A stretch of DNA of 64,000 bases, taken from assembly GCA_021816865.1 (NCBI GenBank), contig JAKAWX010000006.1:62001-126000 (forward strand), read 5' to 3'. This document shows, piece after piece, positions 1 to 8,749 of this stretch. Source of the stretch: Thermoplasmata archaeon (GTDB taxonomy: Archaea; Thermoplasmatota; Thermoplasmata; Lutacidiplasmatales; UBA184). The notes beneath the pieces are model-generated. The model worked only from the letters and a program-made list of their open reading frames with translations. It was not told where the DNA came from and searched no databases. Both the position numbers and the translations under genes were made by a program. Numbering within the stretch: the stretch's first letter is position 1; the number at the start of each line of letters is the position of its first letter.

Positions 1-95
1 AGCTCCTGCGTGCCGAACAGCTCGCGCAGGCGCTCGTAGTCGATCCGGCCCTTCACCTCGTACGGCGTGACGACAAACTCCTCGGAACCCGGCAC
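1..95 (-). CDS. trpS: Tryptophanyl-tRNA synthetase, N-terminal fragment (continues beyond the window)
   Basis: Charges tRNA-Trp with tryptophan in the cytoplasm. Only the first 31 codons are present. They read MPGSEEFVVTPYEVKGRIDY followed by ERLRELFGTQE, which matches the characteristic start of archaeal TrpRS (EF-V-VTP-EV-G-IDY-L---FGT). The start is set as GTG at 95: an in-frame TAG lies at 113-111, and a GAGGT ribosome binding site lies at 107-103, seven bases before GTG. The gene follows the zinc-ribbon gene with a 15-base gap and is probably co-transcribed. The catalytic HIGH and KMSKS motifs lie outside the window, so the call rests on this N-terminal signature alone. Confidence 0.75.
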   Translation of the reverse strand, partial: MPGSEEFVVTPYEVKGRIDYERLRELFGTQE

Positions 96-110
96 GTCGC
101 AGACCTCGTA

Positions 111-419
111 CTAGCCTTCCGGAAAGGTGATCTTTGACAGGATCGCTTCGCGTTCGGCGAGGGGGACCCCGGCGCTCGAGAGGGCGTCGGCGACGCACGA
201 CCGGGAGTGCTCGAAATGGATCGAGTGCCCGCACGACGGGCAGGTCCCCCATCCCTGGATCAGCCCGCGCAGCCCTTCGCGGGACGTCGACGAATCCCGT
301 CGGGCGAACCGGTCCACGAGGATCGCGGCCCCGGTGGAGCTTTCGAGGCTTGTGAGCGGCACCCGCACGGGCGTGTTGCAGACCGGGCAACGGGCCGGGT
401 TCCGGCAGGTGCATGCCAT
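111..419 (-). CDS. Small zinc-ribbon protein upstream of trpS
   Basis: A 102-aa protein with two cysteine pairs that should bind one zinc: CPVC near residues 11-14 and CPSCGH near residues 60-65, plus an earlier CTC. No catalytic domain is visible, and the middle is charged and probably alpha/beta. The ATG at 419 is 31-35 bases downstream of an A/T-rich box (GCTTTTTAG, complement of 449-457), so the transcript may be nearly leaderless. It ends 15 bases before trpS in the same direction. I do not recognise a named family; a role in translation or RNA binding would be only a guess from the neighbour. Confidence 0.7.
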   Translation of the reverse strand: MACTCRNPARCPVCNTPVRVPLTSLESSTGAAILVDRFARRDSSTSREGLRGLIQGWGTCPSCGHSIHFEHSRSCVADALSSAGVPLAEREAILSKITFPEG

Positions 420-447
420 GGGCGCCCCGGGGTACCTGCCGCGGGGC

Positions 448-458
448 CCTAAAAAGCC
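448..458 (-). promoter_or_regulatory. TATA box for the zinc-ribbon/trpS unit
   Basis: The complement reads GCTTTTTAGGG, the only A/T run in the area, about 33 bases before the ATG at 419. This fits an archaeal TATA element. Confidence 0.5.
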
Positions 459-471
459 CGCCGTCCTCTCG

Positions 472-489
472 ACCTATACGTTCTATACC
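472..489 (+). promoter_or_regulatory. TATA box for the first winged-helix gene
   Basis: The sequence ctatacgttctatacc holds two overlapping TATA-like cores. The second is about 30 bases before the ATG at 515, consistent with leaderless transcription. It is back to back with the minus-strand promoter at 448-458. Confidence 0.5.
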
Positions 490-514
490 CCCCGGCACGC
501 TCGCGCACGGGACG

Positions 515-850
515 ATGGAGTCCCCGGCCGAGGCGGCCGCCACGCTCGGCGACGAGCTGCTCGCGATCCTCCGGCAGCTCAACCGGGCCGAGATGGAGGC
601 GACGGAGACCGGCGGCCTCGAGGTCGGCGAACTCCGGCACGCCCTCGTGCGCAGCGCCCACCCGACGCTCACGACCCCCGATGTCGAGCGCGCGGTGACC
701 GTGCTCGTGGGGAACGGCTACGCGAGGGAGCGGAACGACCCTACGTACGCGTGGGACCGAGGGCGGGTCCTCGGCACCCGATACGCGATCACGACGGAGG
801 GGAAGGCGTTCCTTCTCGCGCGCCTGGTCCGCCCGGACCGGGTCCGCTAG
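515..850 (+). CDS. Small winged-helix-like protein (paralogue 1)
   Basis: A 111-aa soluble protein without signal peptide or membrane segment. It opens with a helical stretch (LLAILRQLNRAEMEA) and ends with an R/K-rich strand-like segment (GTRYAITTEGKAFLLARL) typical of the wing and last helix of PadR/MarR-type winged helices. The next gene has the same plan, including the LNR and RY-IT--GK-FL signatures, so the two are tandem duplicates. ATG 515 was chosen over the upstream in-frame ATG at 413 because the TATA box at 472-489 would place the transcript start near 515. The regulatory target is unknown. Confidence 0.65.
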   Translation: MESPAEAAATLGDELLAILRQLNRAEMEATETGGLEVGELRHALVRSAHPTLTTPDVERAVTVLVGNGYARERNDPTYAWDRGRVLGTRYAITTEGKAFLLARLVRPDRVR

Positions 851-885
851 CGAGCGCCGGCGGGCGCCGGCCCGGCGCCGCGCAC

Positions 886-897
886 CGTTTTAAGTAG
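886..897 (+). promoter_or_regulatory. TATA box for the second winged-helix gene
   Basis: The sequence gttttaagtagg is centred about 25 bases before GTG 917. It is close to the element in front of rps15 (gttaagtaggg), so this looks like the local consensus promoter. Confidence 0.6.
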
Positions 898-916
898 GGG
901 AAGGCGGCGTAGTTGG

Positions 917-1258
917 GTGCGGATGCCGAGCGGTGACCGTCCCGACCCGGTTCGGGCGACCCTCGTCGCGGTCCTCCAGCAGCTCAACCGCGTCGAGTCG
1001 ATGCACGAAGGCAACGCGGCGGACCAGATGGTCGAGCTCCCCGACCTCGAACGCCTCCTCGGCCGGTTCTGGGCGATCGAGAACGATGGGGTCAAGATCC
1101 CGCTCGTGCTGGGGCTCCTCTTGCGCAACCGGCTGGTGGAGGCGGTCTCGAGTCCGCCCGCGGCCGGCCGCTCCCGGCGGTCCGTGCGCTACCGCATCAC
1201 CGCCGACGGCAAGCGGTTCCTGATCGAGGCACTGCAGAAGACCGACCGCATCGGATAG
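917..1258 (+). CDS. Small winged-helix-like protein (paralogue 2)
   Basis: A 113-aa paralogue of the preceding protein, sharing an N-terminal LNR helix and a C-terminal RYRITADGKRFLIEAL segment. It is probably a DNA- or protein-binding winged helix. The middle (DLERLLGRFWAIENDGVKIPLVLGLL) differs from paralogue 1, so specificities may have diverged. GTG 917 lies 25 bases from the TATA centre; the ATG at 923 is the alternative. It has its own promoter, so the pair is not an obligate operon. No ligand-binding domain is present. Confidence 0.62.
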   Translation: MRMPSGDRPDPVRATLVAVLQQLNRVESMHEGNAADQMVELPDLERLLGRFWAIENDGVKIPLVLGLLLRNRLVEAVSSPPAAGRSRRSVRYRITADGKRFLIEALQKTDRIG

Positions 1259-1309
1259 CGGGCCCCGGGAACGGGGCGGACGGTCGGCGAGCGGGAGCGC
1301 TTCTCACCA

Positions 1310-1321
1310 AAGTTAAGTAGG
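1310..1321 (+). promoter_or_regulatory. TATA box for the rps15 operon
   Basis: The sequence agttaagtaggg is centred about 28 bases upstream of the rps15 ATG at 1344, giving a leaderless or nearly leaderless mRNA. Confidence 0.6.
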
Positions 1322-1343
1322 GAACGCGAGTCCCCGCCCCGCC

Positions 1344-1799
1344 ATGTCTCGGGTCCACACCGGTCGCAAAGGGCGCGCCGGTTCGCACCGGCCGTACCCC
1401 CTCACGAAGCCCGAGTGGGTCACGGTCACCACCGAGGAAGCCGTCGAGACGGCGGTCCAGCTCGCGAAGGCCGGTCGACTGTCCGCCCAGGTGGGCCAAG
1501 TGCTCCGGGACTCCTACGGATTCCCGAGCGCCCGCGCGGTCACGGGCAAGCGGCTCGGTGCCCTGCTCGCCGAGAACGGCGTCCGCCCCGAGATCCCCGA
1601 GGACCTCCAGGCGCTCTTGAAGCGCGTGGTCCATCTCCAGGCCCACCTCAAGTCCCACCCGAAGGACCTTTCGAACCACCGGGGACTCTCGCTCATGGAG
1701 TCGAGGATCCGCCGACTCGCGCGCTACTACCGGCAGCGCCGACGGATCCCCGAGGACTGGCGGTACTCCGCCGCCAGTGCGGCGCTCCAGGTGGAGTGA
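1344..1799 (+). CDS. rps15: 30S ribosomal protein S15, archaeal type
   Basis: Component of the small ribosomal subunit that binds the central domain of 16S rRNA. The 151-aa protein has the archaeal/eukaryotic N-terminal extension (MSRVHTGRKGRAGSHRPYP, then a region like eukaryotic S13) followed by the universal S15 core. In that core the HLKSHPKDLSNHRGLSLMES segment and the arginine-rich YYRQRRRIPEDWRY segment are diagnostic. It is the first gene of an operon and overlaps the DHH nuclease gene as TGATG. This S15-RecJ linkage is common in archaea. Confidence 0.97.
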   Translation: MSRVHTGRKGRAGSHRPYPLTKPEWVTVTTEEAVETAVQLAKAGRLSAQVGQVLRDSYGFPSARAVTGKRLGALLAENGVRPEIPEDLQALLKRVVHLQAHLKSHPKDLSNHRGLSLMESRIRRLARYYRQRRRIPEDWRYSAASAALQVE

Positions 1800-3190
1800 T
1801 GCCCTCGGGTCCGGACGGGTTCGTTTCGGATCCTCGCTACCGAGAAGAGTTCGACCGCGCCCGGGCCCTCCTCCTCGGCCGTCCGGGTCGCTGGCGCGTC
1901 ATCTACCACTACGACGGGGACGGGATCGCGAGCGCGTCGTCCGCGGTGCGCGCTCTCGGCCGCCTCGGCTACCTCGTCCAGGCGACGGCCCTCCGCGGCG
2001 TCGAGCGGGAGCGGATGGCCGAGCTCGCCGCCCAGACCACGGGGCCGCTCCTCGTCGTCGACACGGGGGTGAGCTGGCTCGAGGTCTTCGCCCGCCACCG
2101 GCACCCGGTGGTCGTCCTCGACCACCATACGAGCCCCCCGGGGGCCGCCGCCGAGGCCCTCCCCGACCACGTGGCGGTCGTCAACCCGCTCGACTGGGGG
2201 GTCGACGGGATGCGCGAGATGTGCGCCGCGACCCTCACCTGGCTCTTCACGATCTTTATCGATCCCGTGAACTGGGACAATGCCCCCTGGGGCCTATCGG
2301 GCGCGATCGCCGACCGGCAGCACGTCGGCGGGTTCCACGGCCTGAACGCCCGACTCGTCGAAGAGGCCGTCCGCCGCTCGGTCATCGTCCGCCGCCCGGG
2401 GGTCGGTCTCTTCGGACCGACCGTCGGCGAGGCGCTCGCCTCGAGCATCGACCCGTTCTTCCGAGGTCTCTCGGGCCGACGGACCGAGGCGGAGGCGTTC
2501 GTGCGCGGGCTCGGCCTCGACCCCGCCCGTCGCCCGGTTGACCTCACGGAGGAGGAGACGGCGCGGCTCCTGCCGGCGCTCACCGCGCGGCTCTCGGCGG
2601 CGAAGATCGCTCCCGAGCTTTTGAGCGTCCTCGACCGCGAGCGATGGTTCGTCCCCGCGCTAGGCCTCGACGCGATCGAGGTCTCGAACCTGCAGAACGC
2701 CGCGGGCCGGGCCGGGACCCCGGGCGTCGGCGTCGCCTTCGCCCTCGGCGACCCCGACGCCGCCGGCCGGGTCCGCGCGGCGGAGGAGTCCTGGAGGTCG
2801 GGGATCCTCCGGGGCCTTCGCCGGGTGGAGGACGAGGGAGTTAATTCGATGCCGTTCCTGCGGTGGTTCGAGAGCCCCGACACCACGCTCGCGGGCACGC
2901 AGGCTGGACTCGCGATGAACTACCTCCTCCCGCCCGAGCTCCCCGTGTTCGTGTTCACCGAAGAGGGGTCCGAACCGACGAAGGTGAGCGCGCGCGGGAC
3001 GCAGCTCCAGGTCGAGCGCGGGCTCGACCTCGCGGCGGCGTGCCGGACGGGCGCCGAAGCGGTCGGCGGCGAAGGCGGAGGTCACCGGGTGGCGAGCGGG
3101 GCGACGATCCCCCCGGGCCGCCGTGCGGCGTTCCTCGAGGCGGTCCACCGTGTCCTCGCCGACCAGCTCGGGGCCGGAGGCCACCGGTGA
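1799..3190 (+). CDS. RecJ-like DHH-family phosphoesterase/nuclease (archaeal GAN type)
   Basis: A 463-aa DHH superfamily enzyme. Motif I is HYDGDG at residues 37-42 (consensus H-D-DG), a metal-binding DTG follows, and the signature LDHHT comes near residue 105; all are expected manganese ligands. A C-terminal DHHA1-like part is present. Archaeal relatives are single-stranded-DNA or RNA exonucleases, and one branch (GAN) binds GINS at the replication fork, which suits its position next to gyrA. The ATG at 1799 overlaps the rps15 stop (TGATG), and the stop overlaps gyrA as GTGA. An oligonucleotide or nanoRNA phosphodiesterase role cannot be excluded from sequence alone. Confidence 0.85.
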   Translation: MPSGPDGFVSDPRYREEFDRARALLLGRPGRWRVIYHYDGDGIASASSAVRALGRLGYLVQATALRGVERERMAELAAQTTGPLLVVDTGVSWLEVFARHRHPVVVLDHHTSPPGAAAEALPDHVAVVNPLDWGVDGMREMCAATLTWLFTIFIDPVNWDNAPWGLSGAIADRQHVGGFHGLNARLVEEAVRRSVIVRRPGVGLFGPTVGEALASSIDPFFRGLSGRRTEAEAFVRGLGLDPARRPVDLTEEETARLLPALTARLSAAKIAPELLSVLDRERWFVPALGLDAIEVSNLQNAAGRAGTPGVGVAFALGDPDAAGRVRAAEESWRSGILRGLRRVEDEGVNSMPFLRWFESPDTTLAGTQAGLAMNYLLPPELPVFVFTEEGSEPTKVSARGTQLQVERGLDLAAACRTGAEAVGGEGGGHRVASGATIPPGRRAAFLEAVHRVLADQLGAGGHR

Positions 3191-5868
3191 GCGCGACCCC
3201 GCCCGCGGCGGACGCGCCTCCCCCGCCCGCCGAGCGCGTGCGCGACCACCCGCTCGAGCGGGAGATGCACCGCTCGTACATCGACTACGCGATGAGCGTC
3301 ATCGTCGGGCGTGCCCTGCCCGACGCCCGGGACGGGCTCAAGCCGGTCCAGCGCCGGATCCTCTGGGCGATGTGGGAGAGCGGGGCGACCCACGACCGCC
3401 CGTACCGCAAGAGCGCCCGCACGGTCGGCGACGTCCTCGGCAAGTACCACCCCCACGGCGACATGGCCGTCTACGACGCCCTCGTGCGCATGGCGCAGAC
3501 GTTCAGCTTGCGCTACCCGTTGATCGACGGCCAGGGGAACTTCGGGTCGATCGACGGCGACGCCGCGGCCGCGATGCGCTACACCGAGGCGCGCCTGAGC
3601 GCGCTCGCCGAGGAGATCCTGCTCGACCTCGAGAAGGAAACGGTCGACTGGACCGACAACTTCGACGGCTCGCTGAAGCAGCCGCTCGTGCTCCCGTCGA
3701 AGGTCCCCGACCTTCTCGTGAACGGGTCGGCCGGGATCGCGGTCGGTATGGCGACCAACATGCCGCCGCACAACCTGGGCGAGGTCGTCGACGCGCTCCT
3801 CCTCCTCCTCCACCGGCCCGACACGTCGCTCGACGACCTGATGAAGGTCCTCCCCGGACCCGACTTCCCGACGGGGGGCTACCTCTCGAGCGACGGGATC
3901 CGCGAGGCGTACGAGACCGGCCGGGGAACATTGCACCTGCGCGGGAGCGCCGAGGTCCGGGAGCGCGGGGGCAAGGACGAGATCGTCATCACCGAGACCC
4001 CGTACGAGGTCAACAAGGCCGCCCTCCTCGAACTGATCGCCGACCTCGTCAAGTCGAAGCGGATCGACGGGATCACCGACCTGCGCGACGAGTCCGACCG
4101 GCACGGAACGAGCGTCGTCCTCGAGCTGCGCCGCGACGTCCCGAGCGAGATCGTGCTCAACCGGCTCTACGAGCACACGCCGCTCGAGACGAGCTTCGGC
4201 GTCATCAACCTCTGCCTGGTCGGCGACCGGCCCCGCGTCCTTCCGCTCAAGGAGCTCCTCCAGGTCCACCTCGACCATCGCCGGCGGGTCCTCACCCGAC
4301 GCACGAGCTTCGACCTGCGGAAGACCGAGGAGCGGCTCCACCTCCTCGAAGGGTTCCTCACCGCGATCGACCACATCGACGAGGTGATCCGGATCATCCG
4401 ACGCTCGCGCGACGCGCCGGCAGCGGAGACGAGCCTCATGGGGAAGTTCCTCCTGTCGAGCGAGCAGGCGAAGGCGATCCTCGACATGCGCCTCGCCCGG
4501 CTGACCGCGCTCGAGCGCGAGTCCGTCGAGAAGGAGAAGGCCGAGAAGGAGGCGCTCGCGAAGCGCCTCAAGGAGATCCTCGCGTCGCCGAAGCTCCTCG
4601 ACGGCCTCGTCGGCGACGAGCTCTCCGACCTCAAGGCCCGGTTCGGCGACGCGCGGCGCACGCGGATCGTCCCCGAGTTCACCGAACGCACGCTCGAGGA
4701 CCTCATCCCCGACACCGACGTGGTCGTCCTCGTCACGCGCGACGGCTACGTGAAGCGTTTGCCGCTCGACCAGTACCGCCGGCAGCGGCGCGGCGGCCGC
4801 GGCCTCGTCCAGATGGAGACCAAGGAGGAGGACTACGTCATCCGCACGTTCGTCACGCGGACGCACGACAACGTCCTCTTCTTCACGAACCTCGGACGCG
4901 TCTACCGGTTGAAGGCGTACGAGCTCCCCGAGGGGAGCCGGCACTCGAAGGGGAAGGCGATCATCAACCTCCTTCCGAAGCTCAAGGACGGCGAGCGCGC
5001 CCAGACGCTCCTCCCGTTGCGCGACCTCGCGACCGACGGCTCGCTCGTCTTCGCGACCCGACGCGGGGTCGTGAAGCGGACGACGCTCGACCAGTTCCAG
5101 AACATCCGCACGAGCGGCATCCAGGCGATCCTGCTCGACGAGGGCGACGAGCTCGTCGACGTCGCGCTCGTGACGGACGAGGCGACCGAGATCCTGCTCG
5201 CGACGCGCGCCGGCCAGCTCGTCCGCTTCCCGGTTGCCGAGGCCCGGCCGATGGGCCGCGCGACGTACGGCGTCATCGGCGTGCGCCTCTCGGCCGAGAA
5301 GGACGACCTCGTGGTCGCGATGTCGCCGGTGAGCCCGCGGTTCCCCACCCTCCTCTCGATCACGACCACGGGGTTCGGCAAGCGGAGCCCCACCGACGAC
5401 TACCGCCGGACGAAACGGGGCGCGAAGGGCGTACGGACGATCAAGACCGGGGGCCGCAACGGCTCGGTGGTCGCGGTCCTCCCGACGACCGACACGAGCG
5501 AGGTCCTCGTCACGACCCAGGGCGGGATCACGATCCGGATGGCGGTCCGGGGGATCCGCTCCCAGGCCCGCAACACGCTCGGGGTCCGGGTCATACGGCT
5601 CGACGAGGGGGACACGGTGCGCGACGCCGTGATCCTCGAGCCCGCGATCGAGACGATCGGCGAGGTCCCCTCCGCCGGACCGGACGACGCCGCACCGCCC
5701 CACGACACGGGGGCGGGGGCCGAGTCCGACGAGGGACCCGATGCGATGCCCGAGGCCGAGGGGGACGACGAGGACGAACCCGAGGACGTCCCCGACGAGG
5801 GCTCGACGGAGGAGGACGACGACGAGGACGGAGGGAAGGAAGGTGCGCCGTCGAGCGGCCCGAGGTAA
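3187..5868 (+). CDS. gyrA: DNA gyrase subunit A
   Basis: Breakage-reunion subunit of a type IIA topoisomerase that, with GyrB, introduces negative supercoils. The 893-aa protein has the winged-helix/tower domain with catalytic Tyr132 in AAMRYTE, then a six-bladed C-terminal wrapping domain. The GyrA box QRRGGRG at residues 533-539 distinguishes gyrase from topoisomerase IV. The final ~60 residues form a very acidic tail (runs of E and D), a feature thought to tune supercoiling in some gyrases. GTG 3187 has a GGAGG site at 3176-3180 and overlaps the upstream stop. Gyrase in archaea is of bacterial origin and fits Thermoplasmatota. gyrB is not in the window. Confidence 0.96.
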   Translation: MSATPPAADAPPPPAERVRDHPLEREMHRSYIDYAMSVIVGRALPDARDGLKPVQRRILWAMWESGATHDRPYRKSARTVGDVLGKYHPHGDMAVYDALVRMAQTFSLRYPLIDGQGNFGSIDGDAAAAMRYTEARLSALAEEILLDLEKETVDWTDNFDGSLKQPLVLPSKVPDLLVNGSAGIAVGMATNMPPHNLGEVVDALLLLLHRPDTSLDDLMKVLPGPDFPTGGYLSSDGIREAYETGRGTLHLRGSAEVRERGGKDEIVITETPYEVNKAALLELIADLVKSKRIDGITDLRDESDRHGTSVVLELRRDVPSEIVLNRLYEHTPLETSFGVINLCLVGDRPRVLPLKELLQVHLDHRRRVLTRRTSFDLRKTEERLHLLEGFLTAIDHIDEVIRIIRRSRDAPAAETSLMGKFLLSSEQAKAILDMRLARLTALERESVEKEKAEKEALAKRLKEILASPKLLDGLVGDELSDLKARFGDARRTRIVPEFTERTLEDLIPDTDVVVLVTRDGYVKRLPLDQYRRQRRGGRGLVQMETKEEDYVIRTFVTRTHDNVLFFTNLGRVYRLKAYELPEGSRHSKGKAIINLLPKLKDGERAQTLLPLRDLATDGSLVFATRRGVVKRTTLDQFQNIRTSGIQAILLDEGDELVDVALVTDEATEILLATRAGQLVRFPVAEARPMGRATYGVIGVRLSAEKDDLVVAMSPVSPRFPTLLSITTTGFGKRSPTDDYRRTKRGAKGVRTIKTGGRNGSVVAVLPTTDTSEVLVTTQGGITIRMAVRGIRSQARNTLGVRVIRLDEGDTVRDAVILEPAIETIGEVPSAGPDDAAPPHDTGAGAESDEGPDAMPEAEGDDEDEPEDVPDEGSTEEDDDEDGGKEGAPSSGPR

Positions 5869-6028
5869 GACCGTCCTCCTCTGTCCGCAGTGCGGGTCGG
5901 CGAACATCGTCCTGGTCGCGGGCTCGATCACCGGTCAGGTCTACCACTGCCGCCAGTGCGACTACGTCGGCTCGCTCGTCTTCGAGACCGAGCTTCGCGA
6001 GGACGACCCGCCGAAGGACGCCCCGTAG
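5843..6028 (+). CDS. Small zinc-ribbon protein at the end of the gyrA operon
   Basis: A 61-aa protein with CPQCGS near residue 13 and CRQCDY near residue 35, a classic two-knuckle zinc ribbon as in TFIIS/TFB-like or ribosomal zinc ribbons. A basic N-terminus (VRRRAARGK) precedes it. GTG 5843 follows a purine-rich ribosome binding site (ggagggaagg) and overlaps the last 26 bases of gyrA, so translation is coupled. I do not recognise a named family; nucleic-acid binding is plausible. It is one of four small zinc-knuckle genes in this window. Confidence 0.72.
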   Translation: MRRRAARGKTVLLCPQCGSANIVLVAGSITGQVYHCRQCDYVGSLVFETELREDDPPKDAP

Positions 6029-6209
6029 GGCGACGGCACGCCCGGTGCGGACCGGGAACGACCCCGGCTTCGGGGGGGCGGGTCGGGCGAGCCGGCGCGA
6101 CCCGAGGTCCGCGCGCCCTGGGCCGACGGGTGCGACCCGGAAGCTCCCGTCCGGGCTGGACGGGGCCGGAGGACAGACGGCGAACCCCCGGCGGGGCCGG
6201 TCGCCGGGC

Positions 6210-7502
6210 CTAGTCGTCGGCCTCGAGGAACTCGGTCGGCGCGGGGCCGGACGGCGACCTCTCCGCAAGTCGGCGGGCGGCGGCGACCAGCGCGAGCGCG
6301 CGGACGGTCGGCGCCACGTCATGGCTCCGGACGAGCGCGACGCCCCGTTCGGTGGCCAGGACGGCCGCCGCCACTCCCGCCTCGAGACGGTCGAGAGGTC
6401 CCGCCCCCCCGAGCGTCCAGCCGAGGAACGACTTGCGGGACGCGCCGATCACGACCGGGTAGCCGAGCGAGCGGAGCTCGCCGACGTGGACGAGGAGCTC
6501 GAGGCTTTGCTCGGGCGACTTTCCGAACCCGAGCCCGGGATCGACGAGGATCTGCTCGGGGGCGATCCCGTCCTCTCGGGCGGTGTCGGTCGCCTCGGCG
6601 AGGTGTTCGAAGACCTCGCCGCGCAGGTCGGAGTAGTGGAGGTCGCTCTGCATCGTCGGGGGCGTCCCGCGCATGTGCATCACCACCACGCCGGCCCCGG
6701 TCCGCGCCACGACGCGGCGCATCGCCTCCGACCGCAGCCCCTCGACGTCGTTGATGAGGTCGGCGCCCGCGTCGACCGCCTTCGCCGCCACCTCGGCGTG
6801 GCGGGTGTCGACACTGATCGGGACCTCGAGGCGTCCCGCGAGGCCGGAGAGGACGGGCTCGAGTCGCGACCACTCGACGTCGGTCGAGACCGGGTCCGCG
6901 TGCGGTCGCGTCGACTCCGCGCCGACGTCGACGATCGAGGCGCCGGCCGCGACGTCCTCGACGGCCCGCGCGACCGCTGCGGCCGGGTCGAGGAACCGCC
7001 CGCCGTCGCTGAAAGAATCCGGCGTCACGTTGAGGACGCTCATCACCCGGGGTCGGTCGCCGACCACGAACCGCCGGTGCGCCCCCCGGACCTCGCGCGG
7101 CCCGCGGGCGACGTGCGCGCGCAGCGCGCGGTCGACCTCGTCGGCGATCTCGCGGAGGCGGAACGGCTGGCGGGCGAGCTTCGGCAGGAGGCGGCGGTAC
7201 TGGCCCCACGTCGCGAGGAGCACGACCGGGCTCTCCTCGACCGAGTGGTCCGCGACGCCGCGGGCGTGCGCCGCATCGCCGCCGACGGACAACAGCTCCT
7301 GCTTGAGGATCGGCGCCGCCTTGAGCGGCACGTGCGCGAGCCGGACCGGGAAGATCCGGCCCTTGCGGGTCATGATCCCGACGCCTTCGGGGTCGCTCTC
7401 GGTCCGCTCGATCTCGCGCGCGACCTCGTTGAGCGTTTCCGCGTCGAGCACCCGCGCCCGGTAGCGGTGGGCCGGTCGGTACGAATCGGGCGGGGTCCCC
7501 AC
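6210..7502 (-). CDS. folP: Dihydropteroate synthase with a long N-terminal extension
   Basis: Condenses a pterin diphosphate with an aminobenzoate-type substrate in folate or archaeal pterin cofactor synthesis. The TIM-barrel core begins at the NVTPDSFSDGG motif (residues 158-168) and continues with the ESTRP loop, DLINDVEG, MHMRG, DPGLGFGK and IGASRKSF motifs, all typical of DHPS. The first ~150 residues are an extra domain (LPKLARQPFRLREIADEVD) of a kind also found in some other archaeal DHPS proteins. GTG 7502 lies 29 bases from a TATA-like CCTTTTTGA. The gene is convergent with the gyrA operon across a 180-base gap in which I see nothing. The natural substrate in this organism is uncertain. 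Confidence 0.9.
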   Translation of the reverse strand: MGTPPDSYRPAHRYRARVLDAETLNEVAREIERTESDPEGVGIMTRKGRIFPVRLAHVPLKAAPILKQELLSVGGDAAHARGVADHSVEESPVVLLATWGQYRRLLPKLARQPFRLREIADEVDRALRAHVARGPREVRGAHRRFVVGDRPRVMSVLNVTPDSFSDGGRFLDPAAAVARAVEDVAAGASIVDVGAESTRPHADPVSTDVEWSRLEPVLSGLAGRLEVPISVDTRHAEVAAKAVDAGADLINDVEGLRSEAMRRVVARTGAGVVVMHMRGTPPTMQSDLHYSDLRGEVFEHLAEATDTAREDGIAPEQILVDPGLGFGKSPEQSLELLVHVGELRSLGYPVVIGASRKSFLGWTLGGAGPLDRLEAGVAAAVLATERGVALVRSHDVAPTVRALALVAAARRLAERSPSGPAPTEFLEADD

Positions 7503-7525
7503 GGTGCGGGCGATGCGGTCGGCTC

Positions 7526-7562
7526 GTCAAAAAGGCGCCGGGGCGGTCGGCAGGGTTTAGGC
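7526..7562. promoter_or_regulatory. Divergent promoters for folP and the P-loop kinase
   Basis: The minus-strand CGCCTTTTTGACG (7538-7526) is about 29 bases before the folP GTG. The plus-strand gggtttaggc (7554-7563) is about 23 bases before GTG 7580. The two TATA-like elements are back to back. Confidence 0.5.
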
Positions 7563-7579
7563 GCGCGGCGGACCTGACC

Positions 7580-8329
7580 GTGAGGGGGGCAGAGGTGGCC
7601 GACCGCGGGATCGTCGTCGCGATCGAAGGCGCGTCGGCGGCCGGAAAGAGCTCGGTCGTGCGCGCGGCCCGGGCGGCGTACGGCTGGAGCGCGCTCTCGG
7701 AGGCGTTCGAGCGGCTCGACCCGAGGCCGTCGCTCGCGTTCGCCTCGCCTCGCGCGCTCCTCGCGACCGAGCGCCGCCTTCTCCGGGAGGAGGGGCGCCG
7801 CTCCCGCGAGGCGAACCGCGAGCGCGCCCGAGGGGACGTCGTCGTCGCCGATACGGGCTTCTGGGGGCCGCTCACGTACACGGCGGGGCTGGTCGCGCTC
7901 GGCCTCGCCGAACGTTCCGTGCTGGCCGCGCTCGGGGAGGACGCGAGCGCGCGGGGCGCGCTCCCGTGCGTGCCGGACCTCGTTGTGTACCTCGACGCGA
8001 GCGCGACCGGGCGGCACGAGCGGGCGCGTCGGGACCGGGGCACCCATCCGGCCGCGCTCGAGCCCCGCCACGCCGCGGTCGGAGCGTTCGAACGCTCGTT
8101 CTTCGTCCGGACCGTCCCGCGCGTGCTCCCGGGAGCAATCCGGCGGATCCGGGCGGTCGGGTCCCCCGAGGAGCTCGCCGACCGCCTTCGCCGCGTCGTG
8201 GCCGACCTCCCCCGGGCCCCCGGCCCCTCGCCGGAGCCTCGGGCCGTCGCCCGCGCCGTCGTTTCGGCCCTTCTCGCCGCGACCGCCCGCTCCCGGGGGA
8301 CGGTCCCACGGGTCTCCCGCCACCGTTAA
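7580..8329 (+). CDS. P-loop kinase, thymidylate/deoxynucleoside-kinase-like
   Basis: A 249-aa cytoplasmic protein with a Walker A motif EGASAAGKSS near residues 15-24. An ADTGFWG segment follows at the substrate-binding position used by deoxynucleoside and thymidylate kinases, then a DLVVYLDAS strand and an arginine-rich lid (RHERARRDRG). A role phosphorylating a nucleotide or other small molecule is inferred from this fold. GTG 7580 fits the TATA box, but GTG 7595 behind the purine run aggggg is an alternative start. The alanine/proline-rich C-terminus after residue ~215 looks unstructured. Its TAA stop overlaps the promoter of lsm. Confidence 0.65.
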   Translation: MRGAEVADRGIVVAIEGASAAGKSSVVRAARAAYGWSALSEAFERLDPRPSLAFASPRALLATERRLLREEGRRSREANRERARGDVVVADTGFWGPLTYTAGLVALGLAERSVLAALGEDASARGALPCVPDLVVYLDASATGRHERARRDRGTHPAALEPRHAAVGAFERSFFVRTVPRVLPGAIRRIRAVGSPEELADRLRRVVADLPRAPGPSPEPRAVARAVVSALLAATARSRGTVPRVSRHR

Positions 8330-8334
8330 AAAGG
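8325..8334 (+). promoter_or_regulatory. TATA box for lsm-rpl37e, on the preceding stop codon
   Basis: The sequence cgttaaaaag includes the TAA stop of the kinase gene and lies about 32 bases before the lsm ATG at 8362. Confidence 0.55.
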
Positions 8335-8361
8335 CGGCCCGGCCTCCCCGGGACCCCTCGC

Positions 8362-8574
8362 ATGAAGCCGCTCGACGTGCTCCAGCAGAGCCTCCACAAG
8401 CGCGTTCTCGTGGAGATGCGCGGCGGACGCTCGTACCGCGGCGTCCTGGACGCGTACGACCAGCACCTCAACCTCGTCCTCTCCGCCGCCGAGGAGGTCG
8501 TGAAGGACGAGGTGACTCCCCACGCGGGGCTCACGCTCGTGCGGGGCGACTCCGTCGTCTACATCTCACCGTAG
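8362..8574 (+). CDS. Archaeal Sm-like RNA-binding protein (Lsm)
   Basis: A 70-aa Sm-fold protein expected to form a homo-heptameric ring that binds U-rich RNA. The Sm1 motif spans the segment [20 protein letters not shown] and the Sm2 motif is [11 protein letters not shown] at the C-terminus (consensus I/L-RG-N/D-V--I). The length is typical for archaeal SmAP1. The L37e gene follows after 13 bases, an arrangement widely conserved in archaea, so the two are probably co-transcribed with the ribosome-biogenesis genes. Confidence 0.95.
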   Translation: MKPLDVLQQSLHKRVLVEMRGGRSYRGVLDAYDQHLNLVLSAAEEVVKDEVTPHAGLTLVRGDSVVYISP

Positions 8575-8587
8575 GGAGGTCCAGGTC

Positions 8588-8749
8588 ATGGGAAAGGGTA
8601 CACCGTCGCGCCGGGGCGGAAAGATCGTCCACATCATCTGCCGGCGCTGCGGCCGCCACTCCTACCACCGCCAGAAGAACGTCTGCGCGTCGTGCGGGTT
8701 CGGCGACTCGCCGCGACGCCGCGGCTTCGAGTGGGCGAAACTTCGCTGA
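8588..8749 (+). CDS. rpl37e: 50S ribosomal protein L37e
   Basis: A 53-aa zinc-binding protein of the large ribosomal subunit, found only in archaea and eukaryotes. It starts [12 protein letters not shown] and carries [10 protein letters not shown] and CASCGFG, the four zinc-ligand cysteines in the usual spacing, followed by [11 protein letters not shown]. The ATG at 8588 has a gggaggt ribosome binding site eight bases upstream. The 3' three-quarters of the gene is overlapped on the opposite strand by the C-terminal reading frame of the DNA glycosylase. Confidence 0.97.
   Translation: MGKGTPSRRGGKIVHIICRRCGRHSYHRQKNVCASCGFGDSPRRRGFEWAKLR

Noticed and set aside
2863-3186. In-frame extension of GyrA upstream of GTG 3187
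   Set aside because: It lies wholly within the DHH nuclease gene, has arginine/proline shadow composition, and GTG 3187 has a GGAGG site at the right distance.
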